Below are positions 50,732-59,155 of a stretch of DNA of 64,000 nt, piece after piece. The DNA lies in NCBI GenBank assembly GCA_963728195.1, contig CAVSIX010000014.1, forward strand, positions 62,001-126,000. Direction: 5' to 3'. The number at the start of each line of letters is the position of its first letter. Within the stretch, counting starts at the first letter, position 1. This DNA comes from Sva-07 sp963728195. Lineage in GTDB: Bacteria; Actinomycetota; Acidimicrobiia; Acidimicrobiales; Ilumatobacteraceae. Under the pieces are notes generated by a model. That model ran no database searches. It was not told the origin of the DNA and was given only the letters and a program-made list of their open reading frames with translations. The translations under genes were made by a program, and so were the position numbers.

Positions 50732-51505
50732 ATGGACCCCGTTGAACCGATGCCTGACGGCGACGAGCGATCGGCGAGCGCGACGCAGCCGGCAGTCCCG
50801 GCCGTCAGGCTCCGTGGCGTCTCGGTCGAACGCGGAGGGCGTGCGGTCCTGCGAGACATCGATCTCGAGATCCCGGCCGGCGAGATCACCGGGATCATCG
50901 GCCCGAGCGGGTCGGGCAAGTCGACGATGATGCGGTCGATCGTCGGTGTGCAGGAGCGGGTGACGGGGATCGTCGAGGTCCTGGGCGAGCCGGCCGGTGC
51001 GGCCTCGCGCCGGGGCCGGGTGGGCTACATGACACAGGATCCTGCCGTGTACGGCGATCTCACGGCCATCGAGAACCTCGCCTACTTCGCTCGTCTGCTG
51101 GGAACGGGCGACGGTCGTATCGACGAGCTGATCGCGTCGACTCGCATCGGCGACGTTGCCCACCAGCGTGTCGACGATCTTTCCGGCGGGCAGCGGACCC
51201 GCGTGTCACTGGCGGTGGCACTGCTGAACGAGCCTCCGCTGCTCGTGCTCGACGAGCCGACCGTGGGCCTCGACCCGGTCCTGCGCAACGAGCTGTGGGA
51301 CCAGTTCGCGGATCTCGCCACGACCGGTCGTTCGCTGCTCGTGTCGAGCCACGTGATGGACGAGGCGAACCGGTGTGACCGGCTCGTGCTCCTCCGCAAC
51401 GGTCGGGTCCTCGCGCACGGTTCTCCGGCCGAACTGCTCGAGCGCACGCAGACCGACGACGTGGAGGCGGCGTTCCTCTCGCTCGTCGCAGGTGGGGAAC
51501 CGTGA
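50732..51505 (+). CDS. ABC transporter ATP-binding protein (exporter type)
   Basis: The 257-residue ATPase has Walker A GPSGSGKST, Q-loop YMTQDPAVYGD, signature DLSGGQRTRVSLA, Walker B LLVLDEPTVGLDP and the H-loop LVSSHVMDE. It is of the CcmA/DrrA/NatA type that works with ABC-2 permeases. ATG 50732 is preferred over ATG 50720 because a GGAGGATGGAG ribosome binding region lies just before it and overlaps the earlier ATG. The permease gene starts in a TGATG overlap. The substrate is unknown; drugs, lipids or polymers are options. Confidence 0.9.
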   Translation: MDPVEPMPDGDERSASATQPAVPAVRLRGVSVERGGRAVLRDIDLEIPAGEITGIIGPSGSGKSTMMRSIVGVQERVTGIVEVLGEPAGAASRRGRVGYMTQDPAVYGDLTAIENLAYFARLLGTGDGRIDELIASTRIGDVAHQRVDDLSGGQRTRVSLAVALLNEPPLLVLDEPTVGLDPVLRNELWDQFADLATTGRSLLVSSHVMDEANRCDRLVLLRNGRVLAHGSPAELLERTQTDDVEAAFLSLVAGGEP

Positions 51506-52242
51506 TGACCTGGGACACCACGCTCGCCACCGCGACGAGGGTTCTCCGCCAGCTTCGTCGGGACCGGCGGACGTTGGTGCTGTTGATCGGCGTGCCGAGC
51601 CTGCTGCTCGTTCTCGTCCGCTACTCCTTCGACGAACGCCCCGAGGTGTTCCAGCGCGTGGGACTGCCGTTGATCGGCGTGTTCCCGCTCGTGTCGATGT
51701 TCCTGGTGGCATCGATCGCCATGCTGCGCGAGCGTCGGTCGGGGACCCTCGAGCGACTGATGGCGTTGCCGACGACGAAGCTGGGACTGCTGCTCGGTTA
51801 CGCCATCGCGTTCGCGGTGGTCGCGTCCGTGCAGGTGGCTGTCACCATCGCTGTCGGCCTCGGCGTGCTCGGCCTCGACGTCATCGGCCCACTCTGGCTC
51901 GCAGTCGTGGTCGCCCTCGCGAACGCGATGCTCGGCATGGCGATGGGTCTCTCGGTGAGTGCCTTCGCGCACACGGAGTTCCAGGCGATCCAGTTCATGC
52001 CGGCGATCGTCCTCCCCCAACTCCTGCTGTGCGGTCTGCTCGTCGAACGCTCCGACATGGCCCGCCCGTTGGAGTTGATTTCCCGAGTACTGCCGCTCAC
52101 CCCTGCCTACGACGCCCTGCACGCCGTCGCCGAACAGCCCGGCATCGAGTCCGGCGAACTTCGCGATCTCGGGATCAGCGTGGCGTTGACCGTCGCCGTC
52201 CTGCTCGCCGGCGCGACGACTCTGCGACGGAGGACAGGGTGA
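51505..52242 (+). CDS. ABC-2 type transporter permease
   Basis: The 245-residue protein has six hydrophobic helices and the ABC-2 signature in which a Glu/Arg-rich turn RERRSGTLERLMALPT follows helix 2, the place where such permeases touch their ATPase. ISRVLPLTPAYDALHAV before the last helix is also typical. It forms the membrane part of the exporter with the upstream ATPase and is read through a TGATG overlap. A GTG at 51502 is an alternative start. It converges on uppP. Confidence 0.9.
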   Translation: MTWDTTLATATRVLRQLRRDRRTLVLLIGVPSLLLVLVRYSFDERPEVFQRVGLPLIGVFPLVSMFLVASIAMLRERRSGTLERLMALPTTKLGLLLGYAIAFAVVASVQVAVTIAVGLGVLGLDVIGPLWLAVVVALANAMLGMAMGLSVSAFAHTEFQAIQFMPAIVLPQLLLCGLLVERSDMARPLELISRVLPLTPAYDALHAVAEQPGIESGELRDLGISVALTVAVLLAGATTLRRRTG

Positions 52243-52352
52243 ACGGCGTGACGCATGGACTCGACGGCGTGACGACCGTCGAGGCACGATGCGTCGGATT
52301 CGTCACGGGCACGTGCGGCTCGAAACGCACGACGTGTGCGCGCGTCACCGGT

Positions 52353-53189
52353 TCAGCGGGCGCCGGTGGCGACGACGAGGAGCACGACGACGCCGAGCAC
52401 GACGCGGTAGATCACGAACGGCATGAAGCTGCGTGTCCGCACGATCCGTAGCGTGCCCCACACCGCCAACCACCCCGACAGACCTGCGGTGATCGTGCCG
52501 ACGACCATCGGCACGAGCAAGCCGTCCGGCACGCCGTCGGCGACCATCCCGCCGAACTTGAACACGACCGCGCCGAAGATCACCGGGATCGACATCACGA
52601 AACTGATGCGCACGGCCGAGTCCCGGTCGAAGCCCAAGAAGCGGCCGGCGGTCATCGTGATGCCCGAGCGCGACGTGCCGGGGTTGAGCGCGAACGCCTG
52701 GGCGACACCGACGAGCACAGCGTCCTTTGCACGGAATTCGTCCACCTTGCGGCGGCCGACCGTCCGGTCGGCGATCGCCAGGACGAGGCCGAAGCCGATC
52801 AGCGAGATGCCGATGATCGTCGGCGTGCCGAGATGGCCGTCGATCTGGTCCTCGAACAGTGCGCCGACAGCCGCGGCAGGAAGCGTCGCCAGCACGAACA
52901 GCCACGCCAGCTTGCCGTCGGTCGTCGGCGGAACCCTACGGGCGAAGACCAGCTTGGTGCCCTCGACGACGTACGTGCTGACGTCACGCCGGAAGTAGCC
53001 GACGACGGCCACGAGCGTGCCGAAGTGCAGTGCGACGTCGAACGACTTCTTGATCGCCGGATCGAGTTCGTTCCAGCCGGCGAGCCACGGCACGAGCAAC
53101 AGGTGGCCGCTGGAGGAGATCGGGAGGAACTCCGACAGACCTTGCACGATTCCGAGGATGATCGCCTGATAGATCGGCACGGAGGACAT
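52353..53189 (-). CDS. uppP: Undecaprenyl-diphosphatase
   Basis: The 278-residue membrane enzyme recycles undecaprenyl diphosphate to the monophosphate lipid carrier for wall synthesis. The two catalytic motifs are LSEFLPISSSGHLLLVP (E/Q-rich motif with Ser-His) and NPGTSRSGITMTAG (PGxSRSGxT). About eight helices are present and length is normal. It is also the classic bacitracin-resistance protein BacA. It belongs to a minus-strand run with the PHP and TldD/PmbA genes. Confidence 0.94.
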   Translation of the reverse strand: MSSVPIYQAIILGIVQGLSEFLPISSSGHLLLVPWLAGWNELDPAIKKSFDVALHFGTLVAVVGYFRRDVSTYVVEGTKLVFARRVPPTTDGKLAWLFVLATLPAAAVGALFEDQIDGHLGTPTIIGISLIGFGLVLAIADRTVGRRKVDEFRAKDAVLVGVAQAFALNPGTSRSGITMTAGRFLGFDRDSAVRISFVMSIPVIFGAVVFKFGGMVADGVPDGLLVPMVVGTITAGLSGWLAVWGTLRIVRTRSFMPFVIYRVVLGVVVLLVVATGAR

Positions 53190-53262
53190 GTCTACCCGTC
53201 AACCGCTCCAGAAACCCGACACGACGGCGGGGCACCGCATGGGCCTGCGCCGTGCAGTGCGC

Positions 53263-53976
53263 TCAGCGGCCGGTGACGCTCGGCACGATGCGCGGGCTCC
53301 ACGGGCGGGGTTCGTCCCAGTGGTGGCCGACCACGTCGGCGCTCGCCAGCGATGCCAGGAACTCCATCGGCGTGTGGAAGTCCGCCATCTCGACGTAGGC
53401 GGAACCGAGTGCATCGGGCACGTGGCCATCGCTGCCGGCCCCGCCGACGATCCCGAACTCGGCGGCGAACTCCGCGGCACGCCGGTTGAGGCTGCTCAGC
53501 GATGTCTTCGCATTGAGCACCTCGACCGCATCGATCAGGTCGGCCTCGGCGAGCTCGTAGAGCGCCGGTTCGGTCAGATTGCGTCGCATCGGGTCGAACG
53601 GGTGGGGGATGTAGACGACACCTCCCTGGTCGCGAATCGACTTGGCCGCATCGACGTGTGACACGCCCATCGGCACCCGCTCGGTGAGGAACAGCCCGAT
53701 GATCTCGCCCGCCGCGGTCCGGAGCTCCTCGCCGATCACGACCCGTACCCGCAGCTGCTCGCGCAGCTGGAGGGCACCGTCGATCGCATTGTGGTCCGTG
53801 ACGCACACCACGTCGAGAGCGCTCGCCGCGACGGCGGCGGCGAATTCCTCCGGTGTGGTCGTCGAGTCGCCGCTCCACATCGTGTGGGTGTGCATGTCGA
53901 CGCGCAGGCGGCCCTCCGGCTGTGGCGCACCGAGGTGCGGATGCCGCACGACGGCCGAGGGCGACGGCGTTCCCAC
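53263..53976 (-). CDS. PHP-domain metal-dependent phosphoesterase
   Basis: The 237-residue protein has the PHP metal motifs: VDMHTHTMWSGDS, VCVTDHNAIDGA, VVIGEELRTAAGEIIG, VVYIPHPFDP, and GSDGHVPDALGSA near the end. These His and Asp residues bind three metals in the family. Members hydrolyse nucleoside 3',5'-bisphosphates, histidinol phosphate or other phosphoesters; the exact substrate is not clear. The start is GTG at 53976, 6 bases after the pmbA stop, so it is in that operon. Confidence 0.85.
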   Translation of the reverse strand: MGTPSPSAVVRHPHLGAPQPEGRLRVDMHTHTMWSGDSTTTPEEFAAAVAASALDVVCVTDHNAIDGALQLREQLRVRVVIGEELRTAAGEIIGLFLTERVPMGVSHVDAAKSIRDQGGVVYIPHPFDPMRRNLTEPALYELAEADLIDAVEVLNAKTSLSSLNRRAAEFAAEFGIVGGAGSDGHVPDALGSAYVEMADFHTPMEFLASLASADVVGHHWDEPRPWSPRIVPSVTGR

Positions 53977-53982
53977 CGCGGC

Positions 53983-55347
53983 TCAGGACCCCGACATCGT
54001 GATGTCGCGGATGACCAGGCTCATGCCGGCCGAACGCATCGGCAGCCACTCGAGGTCGCCACCGATCTCGACGATGTCGAGCAACATCCGCTGCAGCGTG
54101 GATGCGATCGTGATCTCGCGCACCGGTTCGCCGACCGTGCCGTTGCGGATCAACAGGCCCGCTGCGCCGGTGGAGAAGTCGCCGCTGATCGGGTTGACGC
54201 CCGAGTGCAGACCCTGCATCTGCTGGACGAGCAGGCCGTCGTCGACGTCGGCGATCAGTTCCTCCTGGCTGCGCGTGCCCGGCACGAGCGACAGGGCGAG
54301 ACAGCCGACGCCGGGCGTGCCGGCGAATCCGCCACGGGTCGCGTTGCCCGTCGACGTCGTGCCGGCCCTGCGCGCGGAGTAGGAGTTGTGCACGAACTGG
54401 CGGAGCACGCCCTCTTCGATCAACACGTTCCGGCGAGCGGCCAACCCCTCGCCGTCGACGTCGGTGGCGGTGTAGGCCTTCGGGTTGGTCGGGTCGTCGA
54501 CCAGCGTGACGAGCGGTGCTGCGACCGTCTCACCGATGCGGTCCCGGAACAGCGACCGGCCCTTGACGACCGCTTCGCCGTTGAGCGTGGAGGAGATCAC
54601 GCCGATCAACTGTGCGGTCACGAACGGATCGAGCACGACGGTCACGCGCCGACTCGGCGGCTGCGTGGCGCCCAGCAGCCGGGTCGCACGGTCGACGGCT
54701 TCGCGGGCGGCACGGTCGAGGTCGAACTCGTCGGGTGACCGCCCGACCGAGAAGCCGAAGCCGGTCTGCGTCTCGGCGTCGTCGCCCTCGCCCTCGTCGG
54801 CGAGCGTCGACACCGACACGTAGCAGCCGTTCTCGCGGCCGGACATGCGGATGCCGGTCGTGGAGGCGACAGCGGATTCGCCGTGGGCGTCGGCGTAGTT
54901 CGAGTCGTCGACGCGCACCCGCGGATCGGTGCCCGACGCGAGCCGCTCGAGCTCCTTGGCGAGGTCGATCTTGCGATCGGTCGGATAGTCGGCCAGCTCG
55001 TCGTTCCAGAGCGTCTGCTCGGTGACCGGGACGCCGTCGGGTTCCGCCAGTGCCGCCCACTCGTCGACGGTGCCGAACTGCACGTTGTCGCGCGCTTCGC
55101 CGAGCACCTCGCGGATGGCATCCTCGTCGAGCGTGCCGGCGTACGCGAATCCGGTGCGTCCCTCGCGGATCACGCGGATCCCGATGCCCTCGCTCTGCGC
55201 GGACACGAAGTGCTCGACGTCACCCTGGTAGATCCGCACCTCGGTCTCGCCGCCACGGGCGACGAACGCCTCGATCTGCTCGCCCGGCGCAGCCTGCTCG
55301 ACCACCCGGTCGGCAACGACCTGCAGCTCACTCTCGAACCGACTCAC
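53983..55347 (-). CDS. pmbA: TldD/PmbA-family protein, PmbA (TldE) subunit
   Basis: The 454-residue protein is the non-zinc partner of TldD. Segments such as GIGIRVIREGRTGFAYAGTL, SPDEFDLDRAAREAVDRATR, VVLDPFVTAQLIGVIS and the C-terminal SGDFSTGAAGLLIRNG are typical, and the HExxxH zinc motif is absent as expected. TldD-TldE forms a heterodimer protease that trims small peptides, including some antibiotics and RiPP leaders. The start is GTG. A perfect 33-bp palindrome lies between it and tldD, unusual within an operon. Confidence 0.88.
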   Translation of the reverse strand: MSRFESELQVVADRVVEQAAPGEQIEAFVARGGETEVRIYQGDVEHFVSAQSEGIGIRVIREGRTGFAYAGTLDEDAIREVLGEARDNVQFGTVDEWAALAEPDGVPVTEQTLWNDELADYPTDRKIDLAKELERLASGTDPRVRVDDSNYADAHGESAVASTTGIRMSGRENGCYVSVSTLADEGEGDDAETQTGFGFSVGRSPDEFDLDRAAREAVDRATRLLGATQPPSRRVTVVLDPFVTAQLIGVISSTLNGEAVVKGRSLFRDRIGETVAAPLVTLVDDPTNPKAYTATDVDGEGLAARRNVLIEEGVLRQFVHNSYSARRAGTTSTGNATRGGFAGTPGVGCLALSLVPGTRSQEELIADVDDGLLVQQMQGLHSGVNPISGDFSTGAAGLLIRNGTVGEPVREITIASTLQRMLLDIVEIGGDLEWLPMRSAGMSLVIRDITMSGS

Positions 55348-55361
55348 CGCAGCACCCCCAT

Positions 55362-55454
55362 CGTTACGCCAGGGGTCAGACCCCAGGTGTAACGCTCGGC
55401 AATCGGCGGCTGGTCCCGACCCGTTACACCTGGGGTCTGACCCCTGGCGTAACG
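55362..55454 (+). repeat. Perfect 33-bp inverted repeat with GGGGTCAGACCCC core (copy 2), inside the tldD-pmbA gap
   Basis: The arms 55362-55394 and 55422-55454 are exact reverse complements around a 27-base loop. The core is the same as in the 23556 element (GCCAGGGGTCAGACCCCAG). Here it sits between two codirectional genes, ending 2 bases before the tldD stop codon and starting 14 bases before the pmbA start, and so could attenuate pmbA expression. Confidence 0.88.
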
Positions 55455-55456
55455 GT

Positions 55457-56845
55457 TCATGCCGTGCCGCCGACGGTGAGGGACTTCACGCGCAGGGTGG
55501 GCTGGCCGTCACCGACGGGCACACCCTGGCCGTCCTTGCCGCAGGTGCCGGGGCTGCCCATCGCGAAGTCGTTGCCGAGCATGTCGATGTCGGCGAGCAC
55601 CTTGGGGCCGTTGCCGATCAGGTTGCCGTCGCGCAGCGGCTCGGTGATCTCGCCGTTCTCGATCAGGTAGGCCTCGGTCATCCCGAACACGAAGTCGCCC
55701 GATGCCGTGTTGACCGATCCGCCACCGAGCTTGGCGACGTAGACGCCGTTGGCGGTGGAGCTGATGATGTCGTCGGGATCGTCGGGGCCGTCGAGCACGA
55801 ACGTGTTCGTCATGCGCACCATCGGCAGGTGTTGGTAGCTCTGGCGCCGACCGTTGCCGGACTGCGGACGGCCGTCCTTGCGGGCACGCAGGTAGTCCCA
55901 CATGTAGTCGGTGAGGATGCCGTCCTCGATCAACACGTTGCGTTGGGTGATGTGGCCCTCGTCGTCGAAGCCGAGCGTGCCCCACTCGCCCGGCATCGTG
56001 CCGTCGTCGACGAGCGTGACGAGCGGCGAAGCGACCTGCTGGCCGACCTTGCCGGCGTAGACGCTCGCCCCCTTCTGGATGTGGTCGGCCTCGAGACCGT
56101 GACCACACGCCTCGTGGAAGAGCACGCCGCCGGTGCCGTGCTTGATCACGACCGGCATCGCGCCCGACGGGGCCGGACGCGCACGAAGTTTCGTGACCGC
56201 CTGGCGGGCCGCCTCGCGGGCGAGCTCCTCGACGTCGACCTTGTCGAACACCTCGAAGCCGATCGTGTGACCCATCGACTGGTAGCCGGTCTGCATGCCC
56301 GTGTCGCCGTCGGCCACCGCACTGATGCGCAACAGTGTGCGCACGATCTCGTCGTCGGTGAGCACCCCGTCGGTGTTCGCGACGAGCACCTGCTTGCGGC
56401 TGTCGCCGTAGCCGGCCGACACCTGCACGATCTCGGGAGCGAACGATCGGGCCGCTTCGTTCATCCGCTCCAACAACTCGACCTTGGCGGCCTTGGCGAT
56501 GGTGTCGGGATCGCACTCGACGACGTTCGGCCGGTGCGCCGCCGACGGCGTGAGCGCGACCGTGCGGACGCCACCACCACCCTGCCTGGCCGCGGTTGCC
56601 GCTGCGGTCGCCGCTGCGCTCAGGCCGGGTTCGGAGAGATCCGAGGTGTAGGCGAAGCCGGTGGTCTCGCCGGCGACCACGCGGATGCCGGCGCCCCGAT
56701 CTCGTCCGCTCGACACCTGTTCGATGCGGCCGTCGTCGAGGCCTGCGGACGTCGACCGCTTGTCCTCGGCGTAGACCTCGGCGAACTCGGCTCCCCCGCT
56801 GACGGCGCCGGCGAGTACTCGTTGCAGGACGTCTCGTTCGATCAC
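55457..56845 (-). CDS. tldD: Metalloprotease TldD
   Basis: The 462-residue protein is the catalytic subunit of the TldD/TldE protease. The zinc motif HExxxH is seen in GGVLFHEACGHGLEADH, and the flanking VIKHGTGG, LVTLVDDGTMPGEWG and VSAGYGDSRKQ segments are conserved. The C-terminal SGDFVFGMTEAYLIENGEI matches the family. GTG 56845 is preferred over the in-frame start at 56881, since a TAGGCT box ends 7 bases before it. pmbA follows after a 109-base gap that contains a strong hairpin. Confidence 0.9.
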   Translation of the reverse strand: MIERDVLQRVLAGAVSGGAEFAEVYAEDKRSTSAGLDDGRIEQVSSGRDRGAGIRVVAGETTGFAYTSDLSEPGLSAAATAAATAARQGGGGVRTVALTPSAAHRPNVVECDPDTIAKAAKVELLERMNEAARSFAPEIVQVSAGYGDSRKQVLVANTDGVLTDDEIVRTLLRISAVADGDTGMQTGYQSMGHTIGFEVFDKVDVEELAREAARQAVTKLRARPAPSGAMPVVIKHGTGGVLFHEACGHGLEADHIQKGASVYAGKVGQQVASPLVTLVDDGTMPGEWGTLGFDDEGHITQRNVLIEDGILTDYMWDYLRARKDGRPQSGNGRRQSYQHLPMVRMTNTFVLDGPDDPDDIISSTANGVYVAKLGGGSVNTASGDFVFGMTEAYLIENGEITEPLRDGNLIGNGPKVLADIDMLGNDFAMGSPGTCGKDGQGVPVGDGQPTLRVKSLTVGGTA

Positions 56846-56852
56846 CCGGTCG

Positions 56853-56858
56853 AGCCTA
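56853..56858 (-). promoter_or_regulatory. Putative -10 box for tldD
   Basis: TAGGCT on the minus strand, 7 bases before GTG 56845; identical to the moaA box. Confidence 0.45.
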
Positions 56859-56965
56859 CGTACGAGACAGGCCAGGTACATGTCCGAGCTCGAGCCGCTC
56901 CAGCGCCGGCATCGTCGGCGTCGGGTGTCGGCGTCGGGTCACGAGGTGCACCGCCACCGCCTTGT

Positions 56966-56971
56966 TAGCGT
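56966..56971 (+). promoter_or_regulatory. Putative -10 box for the FlK-like thioesterase
   Basis: TAGCGT ends 7 bases before GTG 56979. Confidence 0.45.
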
Positions 56972-56978
56972 TGTGAGC

Positions 56979-57362
56979 GTGAATCTCGAAACAGGCATGC
57001 GCGGCGACGCCAAGTTGGTGGTCACCCCGGCCGATACGGCACTGGCACTCGGTTCGGGCGTGGTCGAGGTCCTCGGGTCGCCGAGGCTGGTCGCGCTGTG
57101 CGAGGAGGCGTGCTGCAACGCCATCAGCAACGCCCTCGACGACGGCACCACCTCGGTCGGCATGCGGATCCAGTTCGATCATCTGCAGCCCACCCCGATC
57201 GGCGCCGAGGTCATCGCCGAGGCGGTGCTCGAGAAGATCGACGGGCGCCGGCTGAAGTTCACCGTGTCAGCCTCCGATCCCGGCGGCCTGGTGGCCGCGG
57301 GCAAGATCACCCGGGTCGTCGTCGACCTCGACCGCTTCATGTCGAAGTGCTGCGCCCCCTGA
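56979..57362 (+). CDS. FlK-like hot-dog thioesterase
   Basis: The 127-residue protein matches the fluoroacetyl-CoA thioesterase-like family: DAKLVVTPADTALALGSG, PRLVALCEEACCNAI with the catalytic Glu, and MRIQFDHLQPTPIG with the catalytic His. Such proteins hydrolyse short acyl-CoA esters; true FlK specificity needs more than these motifs. The start is set at GTG 56979, seven bases after TAGCGT; longer starts at 56880 would give a non-homologous basic extension. It converges on the ThDP enzyme, with a nested palindrome between them. Confidence 0.8.
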   Translation: MNLETGMRGDAKLVVTPADTALALGSGVVEVLGSPRLVALCEEACCNAISNALDDGTTSVGMRIQFDHLQPTPIGAEVIAEAVLEKIDGRRLKFTVSASDPGGLVAAGKITRVVVDLDRFMSKCCAP

Positions 57363-57419
57363 ACGCCACCCGACCGCACCGGCCCGCCACCACCGCCTCC
57401 CCCGACCTCGCTCACACCA

Positions 57420-57471
57420 CGTTTGCGTGACATTCCGGGTGGGACGCCCCACCAGATTCCATACGCAAACG
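57420..57471. terminator. Nested palindrome between convergent genes
   Basis: CGTTTGCGT (57420-57428) pairs with ACGCAAACG (57463-57471), and inside GGTGGG pairs with CCCACC (57438-57443 with 57448-57453). It lies between the thioesterase and the ThDP enzyme and could stop transcripts from both sides. Confidence 0.65.
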
Positions 57472-57497
57472 ACGAAATGCGCAGCGCGGGTGGGTGG

Positions 57498-59117
57498 TCA
57501 GGCGAGATTGCTCGAGCGGGGGTAGACGTCGCCGGGATCGGTGAGGACGTTGACGAGGTACGGCACGCCGCTGGCGAACGCCCGGTCGAGCGCCGGGCCG
57601 ATCTCCGACGGTGATCTGACGGTCTCGCCGCCGCCGCCGAGCGCCTTGACGACCTCGTCGTACCGGCAACCCGGCTGCAGGTCGCAGGCCATGTCCCAGC
57701 CGTAGATCGCCTGCATCGGATGCTTCTCGAGGCCCCACATGCCGTTGTTGCCGACGATCATCACCACCGCCAGCCCGTGGCGCACGAGCGAGTCGACATC
57801 CATCAGGCTGAACCCGGCCGCACCGTCGCCGAGCAGGAGCACCACCTGCGACGACGGGCGCACGACCCGCGCCGCGATCGAGTAGCCGAGCCCGTTGCCG
57901 AGGCACCCGTACGGACCGGTGTCGAGCCAGCCGCCCGGCTGGTACACCTCGATGAACTTGCCGGCGTACGACGCGAAGTCACCTCCGTCGCAGATCACGA
58001 CGGCGTCTCGCTCGAGGCGTCGGCGCAACTCGCCGTAGATCCGGCTCGGCTTGATCGGGTCGGCGTCGGCCTCCATCAACGCCAGCTCGCCGTCGGCCGC
58101 CACCGACTCGGCGTCGCGCAGCTCGGCGATCCAACCGGCGTGGTCGATGCGGTCGCCCGCGTAGTCGGCGAGGCCGCGCAACGTCAGTCGCAGGTCGCCG
58201 ACAACGGTCAGCACGTCGACGTGGGAGGCGCGCTGCGACTCGGCGTCGACGACGTGGGCCACTGTGGCCGCTCCGAACGTGCCGAAGCCGAGGCGGAAGT
58301 CGAGCGGCGTGCCGAGCACGACGACGACGTCGGCGCGCTGCTTGAGCAGGCCGCGCGTCCGCAGGAACGCCAGGTCGTGGTCGGCGGGCAGCATGCCGCG
58401 CCCCATCCCGTTGAAGAAGCACGGCACTCCGAGCTGGGCGGCCGCTGCGGCGAGTTCCTCCCAGGCGCCGTCCCAATAGGCGTCGGATCCGACGATGAAC
58501 GCCGGACGTTCGGCACCCGCAACCAGCGCAGCAAGCGCCCCCACGGCGTGGTCGTCGGGGGCTGCGCCCATGCCGTCGCACGAGCCGACCTCGGGCACCT
58601 CGCCGGCGGACGGACCGAACACGTCGAGCGGGAAGTCGAGGAACGTCGGCCCGCGATGGGGTTCGATCGCGAGCCGGACCGCCTCGTGGACCATCGCACC
58701 CGCCTTCGTCGGGTCGGTGACCGTCGCTGCCATCTTCGTGATCGACGACACGATCGGCACGTGGTCGAGCTCCTGCAGTGAGCCGGCGCCCCACCGCCCC
58801 TGCGGGGCGCGCCCACCGAGCACGACGACCGGCGAGCCGTTGAAGTGCGACGACGTGATCGCCGACACGCCGTTGGTGATGCCGGGCCCGGCGGTCAGCG
58901 CGGCAAAGCCAGGACGGCGGGTGAGCTTCGCGTAGGCCTCGGCCGCGAACGTGGCCGAGGCCTCGTGGCGGGTGTCGATCACGCGCATCTCCTGGTCACG
59001 TGCCGCGTCGTAGAGCGGCCAGATGTGGCCACCGTTCAACGTGAACATGACATCGGTGCCGTATGCACCGATCGCCGTAACCGCTTGCTGACCGGCGTGC
59101 CCCGAAATTTCTGCCAT
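57498..59117 (-). CDS. Thiamine-diphosphate-dependent enzyme, acetolactate synthase-like
   Basis: The 539-residue protein has the three domains of the POX/AHAS family. The activating Glu lies in DTRHEASATFAAEAYAKL, the central FAD-like domain follows, and the ThDP/Mg motif is LLGDGAAGFSLMDVD...GNN (GDG to NN spacing about 27). Related enzymes include acetolactate synthase, oxalyl-CoA decarboxylase and 2-hydroxyacyl-CoA lyase; HACL1-like members resemble it in GGRAPQGRWGAGSLQELD. No ilvN regulatory gene follows, so branched-chain amino acid synthesis is less likely. ATG 59117 lies 8 bases after TACGGT on the minus strand. Confidence 0.85.
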   Translation of the reverse strand: MAEISGHAGQQAVTAIGAYGTDVMFTLNGGHIWPLYDAARDQEMRVIDTRHEASATFAAEAYAKLTRRPGFAALTAGPGITNGVSAITSSHFNGSPVVVLGGRAPQGRWGAGSLQELDHVPIVSSITKMAATVTDPTKAGAMVHEAVRLAIEPHRGPTFLDFPLDVFGPSAGEVPEVGSCDGMGAAPDDHAVGALAALVAGAERPAFIVGSDAYWDGAWEELAAAAAQLGVPCFFNGMGRGMLPADHDLAFLRTRGLLKQRADVVVVLGTPLDFRLGFGTFGAATVAHVVDAESQRASHVDVLTVVGDLRLTLRGLADYAGDRIDHAGWIAELRDAESVAADGELALMEADADPIKPSRIYGELRRRLERDAVVICDGGDFASYAGKFIEVYQPGGWLDTGPYGCLGNGLGYSIAARVVRPSSQVVLLLGDGAAGFSLMDVDSLVRHGLAVVMIVGNNGMWGLEKHPMQAIYGWDMACDLQPGCRYDEVVKALGGGGETVRSPSEIGPALDRAFASGVPYLVNVLTDPGDVYPRSSNLA

Positions 59118-59125
59118 GTCACTCA

Positions 59126-59131
59126 ACCGTA
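59126..59131 (-). promoter_or_regulatory. Putative -10 box for the ThDP enzyme
   Basis: TACGGT on the minus strand, 8 bases before ATG 59117; 9 bp from the divergent PAP2 box. Confidence 0.45.
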
Positions 59132-59140
59132 ATGCGCGCC

Positions 59141-59146
59141 TACAGT
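59141..59146 (+). promoter_or_regulatory. Putative -10 box for the PAP2 gene
   Basis: TACAGT ends 9 bases before ATG 59156 and lies downstream of the alternative ATG 59132, so it decides the start. Confidence 0.45.
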
Positions 59147-59155
59147 ACGGACTCG

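Noticed and set aside
52243..52352. Terminator between the ABC permease and uppP
   Set aside because: Only a 5-bp CGCAC/GTGCG stem is visible, too weak to report as a feature.
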